From assembly GCA_910577105.1 (NCBI GenBank), contig CAJTMB010000013.1, positions 14,419-78,418 of the forward strand: 64,000 nucleotides of DNA, given 5' to 3'. Position 1 is the stretch's first letter; each line of letters starts with the position of its first letter. Positions 56,549-64,000 of this stretch are shown piece by piece. Both the position numbers and the translations under genes were made by a program. Under the pieces are notes generated by a model, which ran no database searches, was not told the DNA's origin, and worked only from the letters and a program-made list of their open reading frames with translations. This DNA comes from an uncultured Lachnospiraceae bacterium (GTDB taxonomy: Bacteria > Bacillota > Clostridia > Lachnospirales > Lachnospiraceae).

Positions 56549-57208
56549 TTGGCTCGACCAGTGAAAAAAACACCGGAACAATGGAAAAAAGAAATTCTGG
56601 ACTCCGCACAAAAGTTGTTTATGTCCAAAGGATATGAGGAAACTTCCGTTTCCGATATTATGAATGCGGCAGGCGGTGCAAAGGGGATGTTTTACCGTTT
56701 CTTTCAAAGCAAAGAAGAAGTGATGCATATTTTGGGAAACAGGATGTTTTTTGAGAACAATCCTTTCGAAAAAATCAGAGGACGAAGTGATTTAAACGGT
56801 TTGCAAAAAATCAGACAGCTGCTTGTTTACAATCAATCTGATGAGGAGCGGAACAAATTAAACCTGCAGGCGGTTTCCATTTTGAAAGACCCCCGTATTT
56901 TATCTGCGGCAATTGCGGAAAACAGGCGCATACTGACGCCTTTGTGGCTGGAATTACTGGAGGAGGGCAGGAAAGACGGTTCTATCAAATCTGAATATAT
57001 CAAAGAGCTTTCCGAACTTCTGCCGCTTGTGGACTTTTGGTTTATCCCTTCGATATTTCCTTCCTCAGAGGAAGAATTGCGCCATAAGTATCATTTTGTC
57101 ACGGAAGTCCTATCTCATATGGGTCTGCCTCTTTCGGATGAAGATATCATGCCGTTTACAGAGAAATTTATTGCAGAGATTTCAACGAAGAAAGGAAACG
57201 GATTATGA
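56549..57208 (+). CDS. TetR-family regulator of the adjacent exporter
   Basis: 219 residues from TTG 56549 with AAGGAG 9 bases upstream. HTH: LFMSKGYEETSVSDIMNAAGGAKGMFYRFFQSKEEVM. The C-terminal domain is helical (LRHKYHFVTEVLSHMGLPLS). Its last 4 bp overlap the start of the MFS gene (ATGA), so it is the first gene of a regulator-exporter operon and, with the operator at 56510, most likely represses the whole operon until a toxic ligand binds. Confidence 0.93.
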   Translation: MARPVKKTPEQWKKEILDSAQKLFMSKGYEETSVSDIMNAAGGAKGMFYRFFQSKEEVMHILGNRMFFENNPFEKIRGRSDLNGLQKIRQLLVYNQSDEERNKLNLQAVSILKDPRILSAAIAENRRILTPLWLELLEEGRKDGSIKSEYIKELSELLPLVDFWFIPSIFPSSEEELRHKYHFVTEVLSHMGLPLSDEDIMPFTEKFIAEISTKKGNGL

Positions 57209-58473
57209 CGGAAAAATTATTTACAAGAAATTTTATTCTTCTTATTACCGGACAGCTTACTTCTTTGTTCGGGAATTTTATATTGAAGCTTGCGTTATCC
57301 ATGTATGTGCTGGAAACAACCGGTTCAGCCGCTGTTTTTGCCGGGATATTGTCTGTGGCAGTCATTCCGACCATTATTCTCTCACCGTTAGGCGGGATAT
57401 TTGCGGACAGGGTAAACAGGAAAAAAATTATGGTCGCGTCGGATGCCCTGACCGGCATGGCTGTTTTATGTGCCGTAATGATGATAGCAGGAAAAAATGA
57501 TATGGCGGTAATCAGCACGCTGCTGATTATTCTTTCTGTTCTGGGAGCTTTTGAAACGCCTACGGTACAGGCGTGTATTCCAACCATGTTAAAAGGCGGC
57601 AATATTATGAAAGGAAATGCCGTTGTCAATCAGGTGGCTTCCCTGTCTTATCTGACAGCGCCCATGCTGGGCAGTGTTTTATATGCCGCGTTTGGCTTGA
57701 AGCCGGTTATGTCTGCCAGTGTCGGCTGTTTTTTTGTCACTGCTTTACTGGAATGTTTTATTAAGCTGGATTATCAGACGCCGCAAAGAAATGACGGGAT
57801 ATTAAAAAGTGTAAAACAGGACTTCTTTTTCAGTATGCGGTTTATTTTTAAAGACCAGGAAAATATTTTGAAAATGTTGCTTCTGACTGCATTTTCAGGT
57901 TTTTTTGTCATGGGCGTTACCGTAGTCGGACTGCCCTATATCGTGCGTACCGTTCTTGGGCTGGGCGCCCAATACTATGGGGCATTGGAAAGCGCACAGG
58001 CCGTTGCGGCAATTTTGGGAAGCATTGTTGCGGGCTTGATTGCAAAAAGGTTGAAAATCCATAGATTATCCTATATATTTGCTTTGATAGGAATTTTTAT
58101 TATTCCTGCCGGTGTGGTTTTTCTCCTGCCAATCGGTAATACGGCAAAGTATGCGGTAAATGTTATTTCGTTTTGCGGCGTGCAGGCTGCAATCAGTATT
58201 TTTTCCATTTTTGCGGTTTCCCTTATACAGCAAAGGACGCCCAATCACCTAATTGGTAAAGTGATGGCATACACGTCAGCCATAACCATGTGTGCCCAGC
58301 CATTGGGACAGATTGTATATGGCTTTCTGTTTGACAGGTTTCGCAATGCAGTATACTTTATCCTGCTTCCTACAGGAATCATGGTATGCCTTGCGGGATT
58401 GACGGCAAGACGCCTTTTCCGTAAAATGGAAAAAGAACAGCAGGAAATACTATCTGCAAATGAAAAAATATAG
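57205..58473 (+). CDS. MFS exporter, macrolide-efflux type
   Basis: 422 residues, twelve membrane segments. The loop after helix 2 has the MFS signature SPLGGIFADRVNRKKIMVASD (motif A). LTSLFGNFILKLALSMYVLETTGSAAVFAGIL at the N-terminus is typical of the MefA/DHA3 efflux group. It is expected to expel a drug or toxic metabolite using the proton gradient. It is coupled to the preceding TetR gene; the ligand is unknown. Confidence 0.92.
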   Translation: MTEKLFTRNFILLITGQLTSLFGNFILKLALSMYVLETTGSAAVFAGILSVAVIPTIILSPLGGIFADRVNRKKIMVASDALTGMAVLCAVMMIAGKNDMAVISTLLIILSVLGAFETPTVQACIPTMLKGGNIMKGNAVVNQVASLSYLTAPMLGSVLYAAFGLKPVMSASVGCFFVTALLECFIKLDYQTPQRNDGILKSVKQDFFFSMRFIFKDQENILKMLLLTAFSGFFVMGVTVVGLPYIVRTVLGLGAQYYGALESAQAVAAILGSIVAGLIAKRLKIHRLSYIFALIGIFIIPAGVVFLLPIGNTAKYAVNVISFCGVQAAISIFSIFAVSLIQQRTPNHLIGKVMAYTSAITMCAQPLGQIVYGFLFDRFRNAVYFILLPTGIMVCLAGLTARRLFRKMEKEQQEILSANEKI

Positions 58474-58483
58474 TACAATATTA

Positions 58484-58661
58484 GCGTGGAAAGAAGTTCT
58501 AACTGCCTTTGGCAGTTTTCGCTCACAGCAGAGGCTGTTTCGCGGAGAACTTCTAAGTTCCACGCTTGGAACTTTAGTTCCGTGGGATTATGGGATTCCG
58601 CAGAGTGGAATCATGTTGGTAAGCGTGGAAAGTACTTCTAATAGCTCATGCCGAAGGGCAT
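58484..58661 (+). other. Structured non-coding region upstream of a GNAT gene
   Basis: GCGTGGAA plus AAGTTCT (58484-58500) pairs with AGAACTT plus TTCCACGC (58546-58565), enclosing AACTGCC-TTT-GGCAGTT (58501-58517) and CAGC-AGAG-GCTG. GGAAC-TTTA-GTTCC, GATTCC/GGAATC and ATGCC-GAAG-GGCAT hairpins follow, and GCGTGGAAAG with a later CTTCTAA recurs at 58623. Several stems in 180 bp suggest a folded leader RNA; no known riboswitch class is recognised. Confidence 0.45.
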
Positions 58662-58716
58662 TTCTCATTTGGCTTTGTGGCTTTGGAATTTTGAAGTAAA
58701 AGAAGGAAGGATGTTT

Positions 58717-59184
58717 ATGCAGATTAGAAGGGCGAAGGAAAGTGATACGGAGGGGATTGAGAGACTCCTTTTGCAGGTGTGTATGGTACATCATGAGGGC
58801 AGGCCGGATTTGTTTAAGGCGGGTGCCAAAAAGTATACAAGAAAGCAGCTTGCGCAGATTTTACACGATGAAGAGAGACCGGTTTTTGCGGCGGTGGACG
58901 AAAACGGTGAACTGCTCGGTTATGCCTTTTGTATCTTTCAGAAGCATGATGACAGCGCCTTTACGGATATCAAAACCTTGTATATTGATGATTTGTGTGT
59001 AGACGAGACGGTTCGGGGGAAACATATCGGTAAAGCGCTTTATGAAGAGGTGCTTGCATTTGCAAAGAAAAGCGGCTGCTATAATGTGACGCTCAATGTC
59101 TGGACATGCAATGAAAGCGCCATGAGGTTTTATGAGTCATGCGGGCTGAAACCACAGAAGATTGGAATGGAAGTTATTCTTTGA
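58717..59184 (+). CDS. GNAT-family acetyltransferase
   Basis: 155 residues from the ATG at 58717; AAGGAAGG lies 7 bases upstream and an ATG at 58711 overlaps it. Starts MQIRRAKESDTEGIERLL. The acetyl-CoA loop is DDLCVDETVRGKHIGKALYEEVLAFA (R-G-K-H-I-G), and the C-terminus NESAMRFYESCGLKPQKIGMEVIL is typical. It transfers acetyl to a small amine or protein terminus; the substrate is unknown. Its upstream region folds into several hairpins. Confidence 0.9.
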   Translation: MQIRRAKESDTEGIERLLLQVCMVHHEGRPDLFKAGAKKYTRKQLAQILHDEERPVFAAVDENGELLGYAFCIFQKHDDSAFTDIKTLYIDDLCVDETVRGKHIGKALYEEVLAFAKKSGCYNVTLNVWTCNESAMRFYESCGLKPQKIGMEVIL

Positions 59185-59247
59185 AAAGAGAATATAACAG
59201 ACATAAATGAAGGAAAGCGCAAAAAGCGGCGCAGAAAAGAGGAAAGC

Positions 59248-59646
59248 ATGGAAATGGAAACATTGGAACAAACAAGGGCATTTTTTGCAAACGACCGGTT
59301 TGCCACGCAGGCCGGAGCAGTGATTGAAGAGATAGGGGACCACTATGCAAAATGCAGTATCTGCCTGGAAGAAAAGCATTTGAACGGGGTGGGTGCCGTG
59401 ATGGGAGGCGTCCATTTTACGCTGGCGGATTTTGCTTTTGCCGTGGCGGCGAACAGACAGAAGGTGGGCGTCGTGTCTTTAAGCTCCAATATCACTTATT
59501 TGCAGGCAATACACGGCAAAAAGCTGATTGCGGAGGCAAGGAGCGTCAAGGAGGGGAAAACAACCTGTTATTACCAGATTGACATCAGCGATGAGCTGGG
59601 AAACCATGTGGCAGTGGTGACTACTACCGGATACCGGAAAGAGTAG
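59248..59646 (+). CDS. PaaI-type hotdog thioesterase
   Basis: 132 residues. The hotdog signature HLNGVGAVMGGVHFTLADFAFAVAAN includes the substrate-side helix; VVSLSSNITYLQAI and KTTCYYQIDISDELG form the following strands. By family it hydrolyses acyl-CoA, such as aryl or hydroxyphenylacetyl-CoA. AGAGGAAAGC precedes the ATG. It follows a GNAT gene by 63 bp and may be co-transcribed. Confidence 0.9.
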   Translation: MEMETLEQTRAFFANDRFATQAGAVIEEIGDHYAKCSICLEEKHLNGVGAVMGGVHFTLADFAFAVAANRQKVGVVSLSSNITYLQAIHGKKLIAEARSVKEGKTTCYYQIDISDELGNHVAVVTTTGYRKE

Positions 59647-59749
59647 CAGATGGTATCTTATCCGCTGATTCCGCATCTTATCCTTGTAATTGTTGCGACT
59701 TATTTCAAATGTGTTAGGATGGTCATGACAAGATAAGGAGGAATGAAAG

Positions 59750-61042
59750 ATGGGTATGATGATATTTACGACAGCATGTCTGGCCGAGACAATTTTTTTG
59801 ATATGGTCTTTTACGACGAAGGATGGGCAGGATAAATGGAAAGAAGCAGTCAGGGCAGGGGGGCTTGCGCTTCTTTTTTTGCTACTGTTAGCAAAGGTAT
59901 TGCGCGGGTTTTTTAGATATGCTTTTTTTGCGGGAGTTCTTGCCATACAGGTTTTGTGGGTGGGCATACGCCTATACAGAAAAAAGGAAGCGCCTTTCCG
60001 AAAAGGAAAATGGATACTGAAATGGATAGGAAACATGCTGCTTTACGGAATATGCCTGCTGCCCGCCATTGTATTTCCGCAGTATAAAGAGCCGGTGGTG
60101 ACGGGTTCCTATGCAGTGAAGCTTGCAGAATATACCTGGGAGGATGAAAGCAGGATGGAAACCTATACGGATACGGGAGAAAACCGCAGCCTTACGGTAA
60201 AGTTCTGGTATCCTGCCGAGGAGGGCAGTTATCCCTTGGTGGTATTTTCCCACGGCGCGTTCGGTGTGATTGACAGCAATTATTCCACCTGTAAGGAGCT
60301 GGCTTCCAACGGGTATGTGGTGGCGAGCATCGGACATCCGTACCACGCCATGTTTGTTGAGGATGTAAACGGCAGGGTAACTATGGCGGACAGGGAGTTT
60401 ATACAGCAGGCTTATACGGTAAATGATATCGGTGATTTTGAGGTGGAAGAAAAGATATATGCTTATTCAAAAGAGTGGATGGAAATAAGGACAGGGGATG
60501 AAAACTTTGTGCTGGATACCATCCTGCAAAAAGCGGCTAAGGGGGAAGAGGGTCCGTTTTCTATGGTGGATGCTGAAAAAATCGGCCTGTTTGGACACTC
60601 CATGGGCGGTGCGTCCTCCGTGCAGTTAGGGCGTGAAAGGGACGACATTGACGCTGTTATTAATTTGGATGGTACGATGCTGGGAGAGTATACCGGATAT
60701 GAAGATGGTGTCTGGTATTACAGTAAAGAGCCTTACCCCATCCCTCTTCTCGACGTAACTTCCAGAGCAGCAGACAACCGGAAAGGAAATCCCGGAGGAC
60801 CGGTTTATGTCAATTTTTATGTGGGGGAAAATGCCGTCGATTATCATTATACGGTGTTTGAGGATGCGGGACACCTAAATTTCACGGACCTTCCTCTGGT
60901 ATCCCCGCCGCTTGCAAGGATGCTTGGCTGCGGAGATGTGGATGCCCTGGACTGCATTGAAAATGTCAACGAAATGGTGCTGCACTTTTTTGACTATTAT
61001 TTAAAGGGAAAAAAAGACAGCCGGTGGGAAGCTGTGTATTAG
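59750..61042 (+). CDS. Alpha/beta hydrolase with N-terminal membrane segments
   Basis: 430 residues. Four hydrophobic segments in residues 1-110 (MIFTTACLAETIFLIWSF; GGLALLFLLLLAKVL; YAFFAGVLAIQVLWVGI; MLLYGICLLPAIVFP). The catalytic domain resembles platelet-activating-factor acetylhydrolase/dienelactone hydrolase: YPLVVFSHGAFGV, nucleophile elbow IGLFGHSMGGASSVQ, and catalytic His in FEDAGHLNFTDLPL. It probably acts on lipid or ester substrates at the membrane. AAGGAGGAATG precedes the ATG. LytTR and DUF3021 genes follow after 19 bp. Confidence 0.82.
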   Translation: MGMMIFTTACLAETIFLIWSFTTKDGQDKWKEAVRAGGLALLFLLLLAKVLRGFFRYAFFAGVLAIQVLWVGIRLYRKKEAPFRKGKWILKWIGNMLLYGICLLPAIVFPQYKEPVVTGSYAVKLAEYTWEDESRMETYTDTGENRSLTVKFWYPAEEGSYPLVVFSHGAFGVIDSNYSTCKELASNGYVVASIGHPYHAMFVEDVNGRVTMADREFIQQAYTVNDIGDFEVEEKIYAYSKEWMEIRTGDENFVLDTILQKAAKGEEGPFSMVDAEKIGLFGHSMGGASSVQLGRERDDIDAVINLDGTMLGEYTGYEDGVWYYSKEPYPIPLLDVTSRAADNRKGNPGGPVYVNFYVGENAVDYHYTVFEDAGHLNFTDLPLVSPPLARMLGCGDVDALDCIENVNEMVLHFFDYYLKGKKDSRWEAVY

Positions 61043-61061
61043 TATCAGGAAAAGAGGGAGC

Positions 61062-61517
61062 ATGAAGGTAGAAATCCGAAAAATCACGCAGAAGGAAAAG
61101 GAACAGGTAGTCATAGAGTGTGTGGAGATTACCCCGGAAATCAAAGATATCCATTCCTATTGCCTGGCAAAGGGAAAGGAGCTTTCGGGTGTGGCGGACG
61201 ACTGTATTTTTCGGTTTCGTCTGGAAGATGTATATTATTTTGAGGCAGTGGATGAAAAGGTTTTTGCATATGCAAAGGACAGGGTATATGAAGTAAAAAT
61301 GCGCCTCTATGAGGCGGAGGAGGCGTACCGGAAATACCATTTTATCCGCTGCTCCAAGTCCATGGTGTTAAACCTGATGCTTTTAGAGAGCATCAGCCCG
61401 GCGTTAAACGGCAGGTTTCTGGCGCATATGAAGAACGGAGAAAAAATCATGATTTCCAGACAGTATGTGCCGGATTTGAAACAGGTAGTAATGGGAAAGG
61501 AGAAAGCATGGAAATGA
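61062..61517 (+). CDS. LytTR-type DNA-binding regulator
   Basis: 151 residues without a receiver domain. Residues 40-145 form the LytTR fold: FRFRLEDVYYFEAVDEKVFAYA, KYHFIRCSKSMVLNLMLLES and GRFLAHMKNGEKIMISRQYV. It overlaps the DUF3021 gene by 10 bp. LytTR-DUF3021 pairs are common in Firmicutes, where the membrane partner is thought to control the regulator. It follows the hydrolase gene closely, so the hydrolase could be one of its targets. Confidence 0.93.
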   Translation: MKVEIRKITQKEKEQVVIECVEITPEIKDIHSYCLAKGKELSGVADDCIFRFRLEDVYYFEAVDEKVFAYAKDRVYEVKMRLYEAEEAYRKYHFIRCSKSMVLNLMLLESISPALNGRFLAHMKNGEKIMISRQYVPDLKQVVMGKEKAWK

Positions 61518-61954
61518 TAGGGAGATGTCAGGGAAGGCAATTTTTTACGAGAGCTATGATGGCATTTTTTGTGGTCACTTCATCAATCTGTATGATGGAG
61601 GGCATTTTGGGAATGTTATTCATGCCTGAAGTGGGATTATCCTACAAAGCCTTTTTTGTGCCGCCGTTTTTTGGATTTTGCTCGGTTCTTTGCGGATTGG
61701 TAAATTACGCCAAAAAGGAACTTACCGTAAAGCAGGTTCTTTGCCGCCGAATCCTCCATCTGATATTGGTGGAAGCGCTGGTGTTTGGTTCAAACTATGC
61801 TGTCGGCGCTGAGTTTTCCCGCATCGAGTCAGTGGTGCTTGCCATATCTATCGCCGGTGTTTTTATTCTGGTGTACGGTGTGCTGTATCTCAATGACAGC
61901 TGGCATGCAAAACAGTTCAACCGGGAGTTGAGGAGGTTTCAGGGCTGCCTTTAA
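61508..61954 (+). CDS. DUF3021 membrane protein
   Basis: 148 residues with four membrane segments (FFTRAMMAFFVVTSSICMME; FFVPPFFGFCSVLCGLVNYA; RILHLILVEALVFGSNYAVG; VVLAISIAGVFILVYGVLYL) and the short basic tail SWHAKQFNRELRRFQ. It overlaps the LytTR gene by 10 bp and is its usual partner, probably sensing a membrane signal. A very strong terminator follows. Confidence 0.88.
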   Translation: MEMIGRCQGRQFFTRAMMAFFVVTSSICMMEGILGMLFMPEVGLSYKAFFVPPFFGFCSVLCGLVNYAKKELTVKQVLCRRILHLILVEALVFGSNYAVGAEFSRIESVVLAISIAGVFILVYGVLYLNDSWHAKQFNRELRRFQGCL

Positions 61955-61965
61955 AAAGTGCCATA

Positions 61966-62019
61966 AAGGGGCGATTGCTCCATAGATTATCCATCTATGG
62001 AGCAATCGCCTTTTCTTTT
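61966..62019. terminator. Very strong bidirectional terminator
   Basis: An 18-bp perfect stem, GGCGATTGCTCCATAGAT (61970-61987) with its complement at 61993-62010, 5-nt loop, then TTTTCTTTT. It separates DUF3021 from the convergent chemoreceptor gene. Confidence 0.95.
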
Positions 62020-62027
62020 ATCTGAGG

Positions 62028-63674
62028 TTATTTAATCTTAAAATCACGGGTCTGGTCCTGTAGAAGGTTAACCTGTTCAAACAACTCTGTACTGACAGTT
62101 GCATACTCCTCACTGTTAGCGGAATTTGTCTGTACAACATCGGAAATTTGTCCAAGTCCTTCCGCTACCTGTGAAATTGCGGTAGCTTCTTCATGTACCG
62201 CATCGGTAATTGTATCGATGGCCTGATTGGATTTGGTAACCAGCGTAAGGGTTTTCTGTAACGATGCAGAAACCTCTTCCACAATCTTATTGCCCCGCTC
62301 GGCTGCCTGTACGGAATTTTCAATTAACTCCTTGGTAGCTTTGGCTGCCTGGTCGGACTGGGCAGCAAGGTTGCGGACCTCCTGAGCTACTACGGCAAAG
62401 CCTTTTCCTGCTTCCCCGGCCCGGCTGGATTCCACGGAAGCATTCAATGCAAGGATATTGGTCTGGAAAGAGATATTTTCAATGGTGGAAATAATTTTCT
62501 CAATTTGCTGGGAGGTTGTGCTGATATCCATCATGGCGCTGATGAGCAGCTCCATTTGCTGACTGCTTAAGTTTACCTGCTCTCCGGTAAGATGGGCGTT
62601 ATCCCGCATATCGGAGGCCATCTGAATATTTTGCTTTGCACTTTTGGAAAGTTCGGTTAAAGTGGCGGAAAGTTCTTCTACCGCACTGGCCTGTTCGGTT
62701 GCACCCTGCGCCATTTGCTGGGAACCGTCGGAGAGGCTCCTTGCGTGCCCGAATACCTTATTTTCCACCTTATGGATATTGGCAATCACCAAGGAAAGTG
62801 ATTCCGTAAATCTGTCAATGGAGTCTGAAATGGAACGAAAATCGCCAATAAAAGGTACAGAAGCGGATACATTAAAATTGCCCACCGAAAGCTGTGTCAT
62901 GATACGGTTGATATCTTCTATGTATTGACAAGTCTGTTCTATGGAATGTTGCAGGGTTTTGGATAAGTCGCCGATTTCGTCGTTGGCTTTGTAGTTTAAC
63001 TCCAATTTCATGCAGCCATCCTGTAAAGGCTTTGTTTTGGCAGTGATGACAAGAATCGGTTTTACCACACGCCGCATGATGTATAAAATCAGACTCAGAA
63101 GACAAAACAGAGCCAGACATAAACATACAACAGTTACCTTGTGCATGGTTAACACAGTGTCCCGCATATCTTCCGTACTGATTTCGTTAAGTACAGAACC
63201 ACGTTCTACAACTTCATCCAGAAGCCCTACCAGAACACTCAGATTAGCCTGAATTGTTTCCTGATAATATTCCTGTGCTTTCTCCGGCTCGGATTCCCAC
63301 AGTTCCAATACATATATGGCCGACTGATGAAGCTCTTTGTGAAGCGGTTCCATTTGGTTTCGCAGGTCAAGGATAAGCTCATCATCCGTTCCGGCCTCAC
63401 CGTAGAGCCATTGGCCCAGTACACAGCCGGTGTAGTCTGTACTGCCGGTAAATTCCGTGCCGCCGTACAAGGCGTTGCTGAGGTTGCTGGACCATTTGTA
63501 ATGAGCCGCCTCCGCTTTCTGCGCTCTTTGTAAAAGGCTGTTTACCGCAACATTGGATTCTTCGGAATTTTCAATATTCATAATATTTTTTGTTGTCAGA
63601 AAGCTAAACAGCAAAACGGATATAAGAGCCGCTGCCACCCGGATTCCAACCATTACTTTTATACTTTTCCTCAT
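62028..63674 (-). CDS. Methyl-accepting chemotaxis protein with extracellular CZB-like domain
   Basis: 548 residues. Membrane segments at about 10-28 and 176-198 enclose a sensor region. That region has the CZB zinc-binding pattern: AHYKWSSNLSNAL (His), DYTGCVLGQWLYG (Cys), and EPLHKELHQSA (two His). A HAMP-like linker follows, then the signalling domain, whose hairpin tip IENISFQTNILALNASVESS binds CheA/CheW. It links chemotaxis to zinc or an oxidant such as hypochlorite, by analogy with known CZB receptors. CZB domains are usually cytosolic; the position between two membrane helices is a less common form. Confidence 0.92.
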   Translation of the reverse strand: MRKSIKVMVGIRVAAALISVLLFSFLTTKNIMNIENSEESNVAVNSLLQRAQKAEAAHYKWSSNLSNALYGGTEFTGSTDYTGCVLGQWLYGEAGTDDELILDLRNQMEPLHKELHQSAIYVLELWESEPEKAQEYYQETIQANLSVLVGLLDEVVERGSVLNEISTEDMRDTVLTMHKVTVVCLCLALFCLLSLILYIMRRVVKPILVITAKTKPLQDGCMKLELNYKANDEIGDLSKTLQHSIEQTCQYIEDINRIMTQLSVGNFNVSASVPFIGDFRSISDSIDRFTESLSLVIANIHKVENKVFGHARSLSDGSQQMAQGATEQASAVEELSATLTELSKSAKQNIQMASDMRDNAHLTGEQVNLSSQQMELLISAMMDISTTSQQIEKIISTIENISFQTNILALNASVESSRAGEAGKGFAVVAQEVRNLAAQSDQAAKATKELIENSVQAAERGNKIVEEVSASLQKTLTLVTKSNQAIDTITDAVHEEATAISQVAEGLGQISDVVQTNSANSEEYATVSTELFEQVNLLQDQTRDFKIK

Positions 63675-63748
63675 TTCATCTCTCCTATATTTTGCAGGTA
63701 TTTAGGTGATAATAAATTCCTCTGATTAAAAAAATCAGTTATGCTTTT

Positions 63749-63777
63749 ATGGTAACATAGCTGTTATTTTTTTTCAA
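63749..63777 (-). promoter_or_regulatory. Promoter of the chemoreceptor gene
   Basis: Minus strand: TTGAAA (63777-63772), 17-bp spacer, TACCAT (63754-63749), a sigma-A type site. A CTGATT/AATCAG hairpin (63722-63738) lies in the leader. Confidence 0.5.
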
Positions 63778-63851
63778 TTATTTATAGGATTTTTTGTATA
63801 AAAAATCGGGGAATTTTACCTCAATAATGATTCCGGACAGAAAGAGAAGGG

Positions 63852-64000
63852 ATTGGGTTTCCGCATTTTGCATTGCGGCAGCCCCGGCGTGCATTTGATT
63901 CCATAAAGGACCGTGTAAAAACGCTGGTACTTGGAGGTTGTATTTCAACCTCTTATGTACCACTGCGTTTTTACCCGAGCGGGAGCGTGTCCTGTTGGAA
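63852..64000 (+). repeat. Palindromic element copy 3, cut by the window end
   Basis: Begins ATTGGGTTTCCGCATTTTGC, matching the end of the element at 55029-55223, and its centre is nearly identical to copy 1 (tip GGAGGTTG-TATTT-CAACCTCT). The right arm runs out of the window after TGTTGGAA. It has the same orientation as copy 1. Confidence 0.9.

Overview
The window looks like chromosomal DNA of an anaerobic, probably spore-forming Clostridia, most likely family Lachnospiraceae. This rests on strong AGGAGG-type ribosome binding sites, sigma-A promoters, the Firmicutes order tig-clpP-clpX-lon-ysxC, the rho-rpmE-DUF1385-prmC-prfA block, a CIRCE heat-shock operator, and families I know mainly from this group (DUF5717/DUF5716-like, CD3324-like, DUF1062, VanZ, DUF3021). 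No rRNA, tRNA, CRISPR array, prophage or full insertion sequence was seen. All family names come from reading the sequences, not from a database search.

Layout. 1-6.6 kb: 3' end of a PpiC-type foldase gene, htpG under CIRCE control, a cupin, a GreA-like factor, DegV, and a SpoIID-like/peptidoglycan-binding protein. 6.7-13.6 kb: a four-gene operon of unknown function (giant beta/TPR-like protein, degenerate Hsp70-like protein, TPR-like protein, membrane coiled-coil protein). 13.9-17.6 kb: purC, purB and purA. 17.6-24.6 kb: HAD phosphatase, LysR regulator, ECF sigma/anti-sigma pair, histidine phosphatase, MATE exporter and two coiled-coil proteins. 24.7-27.1 kb: ABC importer with permease and ATPase fused. 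27.2-36.5 kb: tig, clpP, clpX, lon, ysxC, a YtvI/AI-2E-like permease, truA, vanZ. 36.5-38.8 kb: second ECF sigma/anti-sigma pair and an orphan response regulator with a degenerate receiver. 38.8-41.4 kb: mntP-glycosyltransferase-plsY on the minus strand behind a yybP-ykoY (Mn2+) riboswitch. 41.4-46.5 kb: rho, rpmE, DUF1385, prmC, prfA.

46.5-62 kb is an accessory region: HTH regulators, a CD3324-like protein, DUF1062, a methyltransferase, an OGG1-type glycosylase, two TetR regulators with visible operators, an MFS exporter, alpha/beta hydrolases, three GNAT acetyltransferases, LytTR/DUF3021, and a run of decayed genes at 53.5-54.5 kb. The window ends with a chemoreceptor carrying a CZB-like zinc-binding sensor.

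Most notable: (i) two adjacent genes share a leader with an 8-codon upstream ORF ending GCA TAG and mutually exclusive hairpins that can hide the ribosome binding site, which looks like a translational attenuator; (ii) a ~195-bp palindromic element occurs three times, and one copy has inserted in frame into an acetyltransferase gene with a perfect 9-bp target duplication, adding 68 residues; (iii) the four-gene Hsp70-like/TPR operon at 6.7-13.6 kb.
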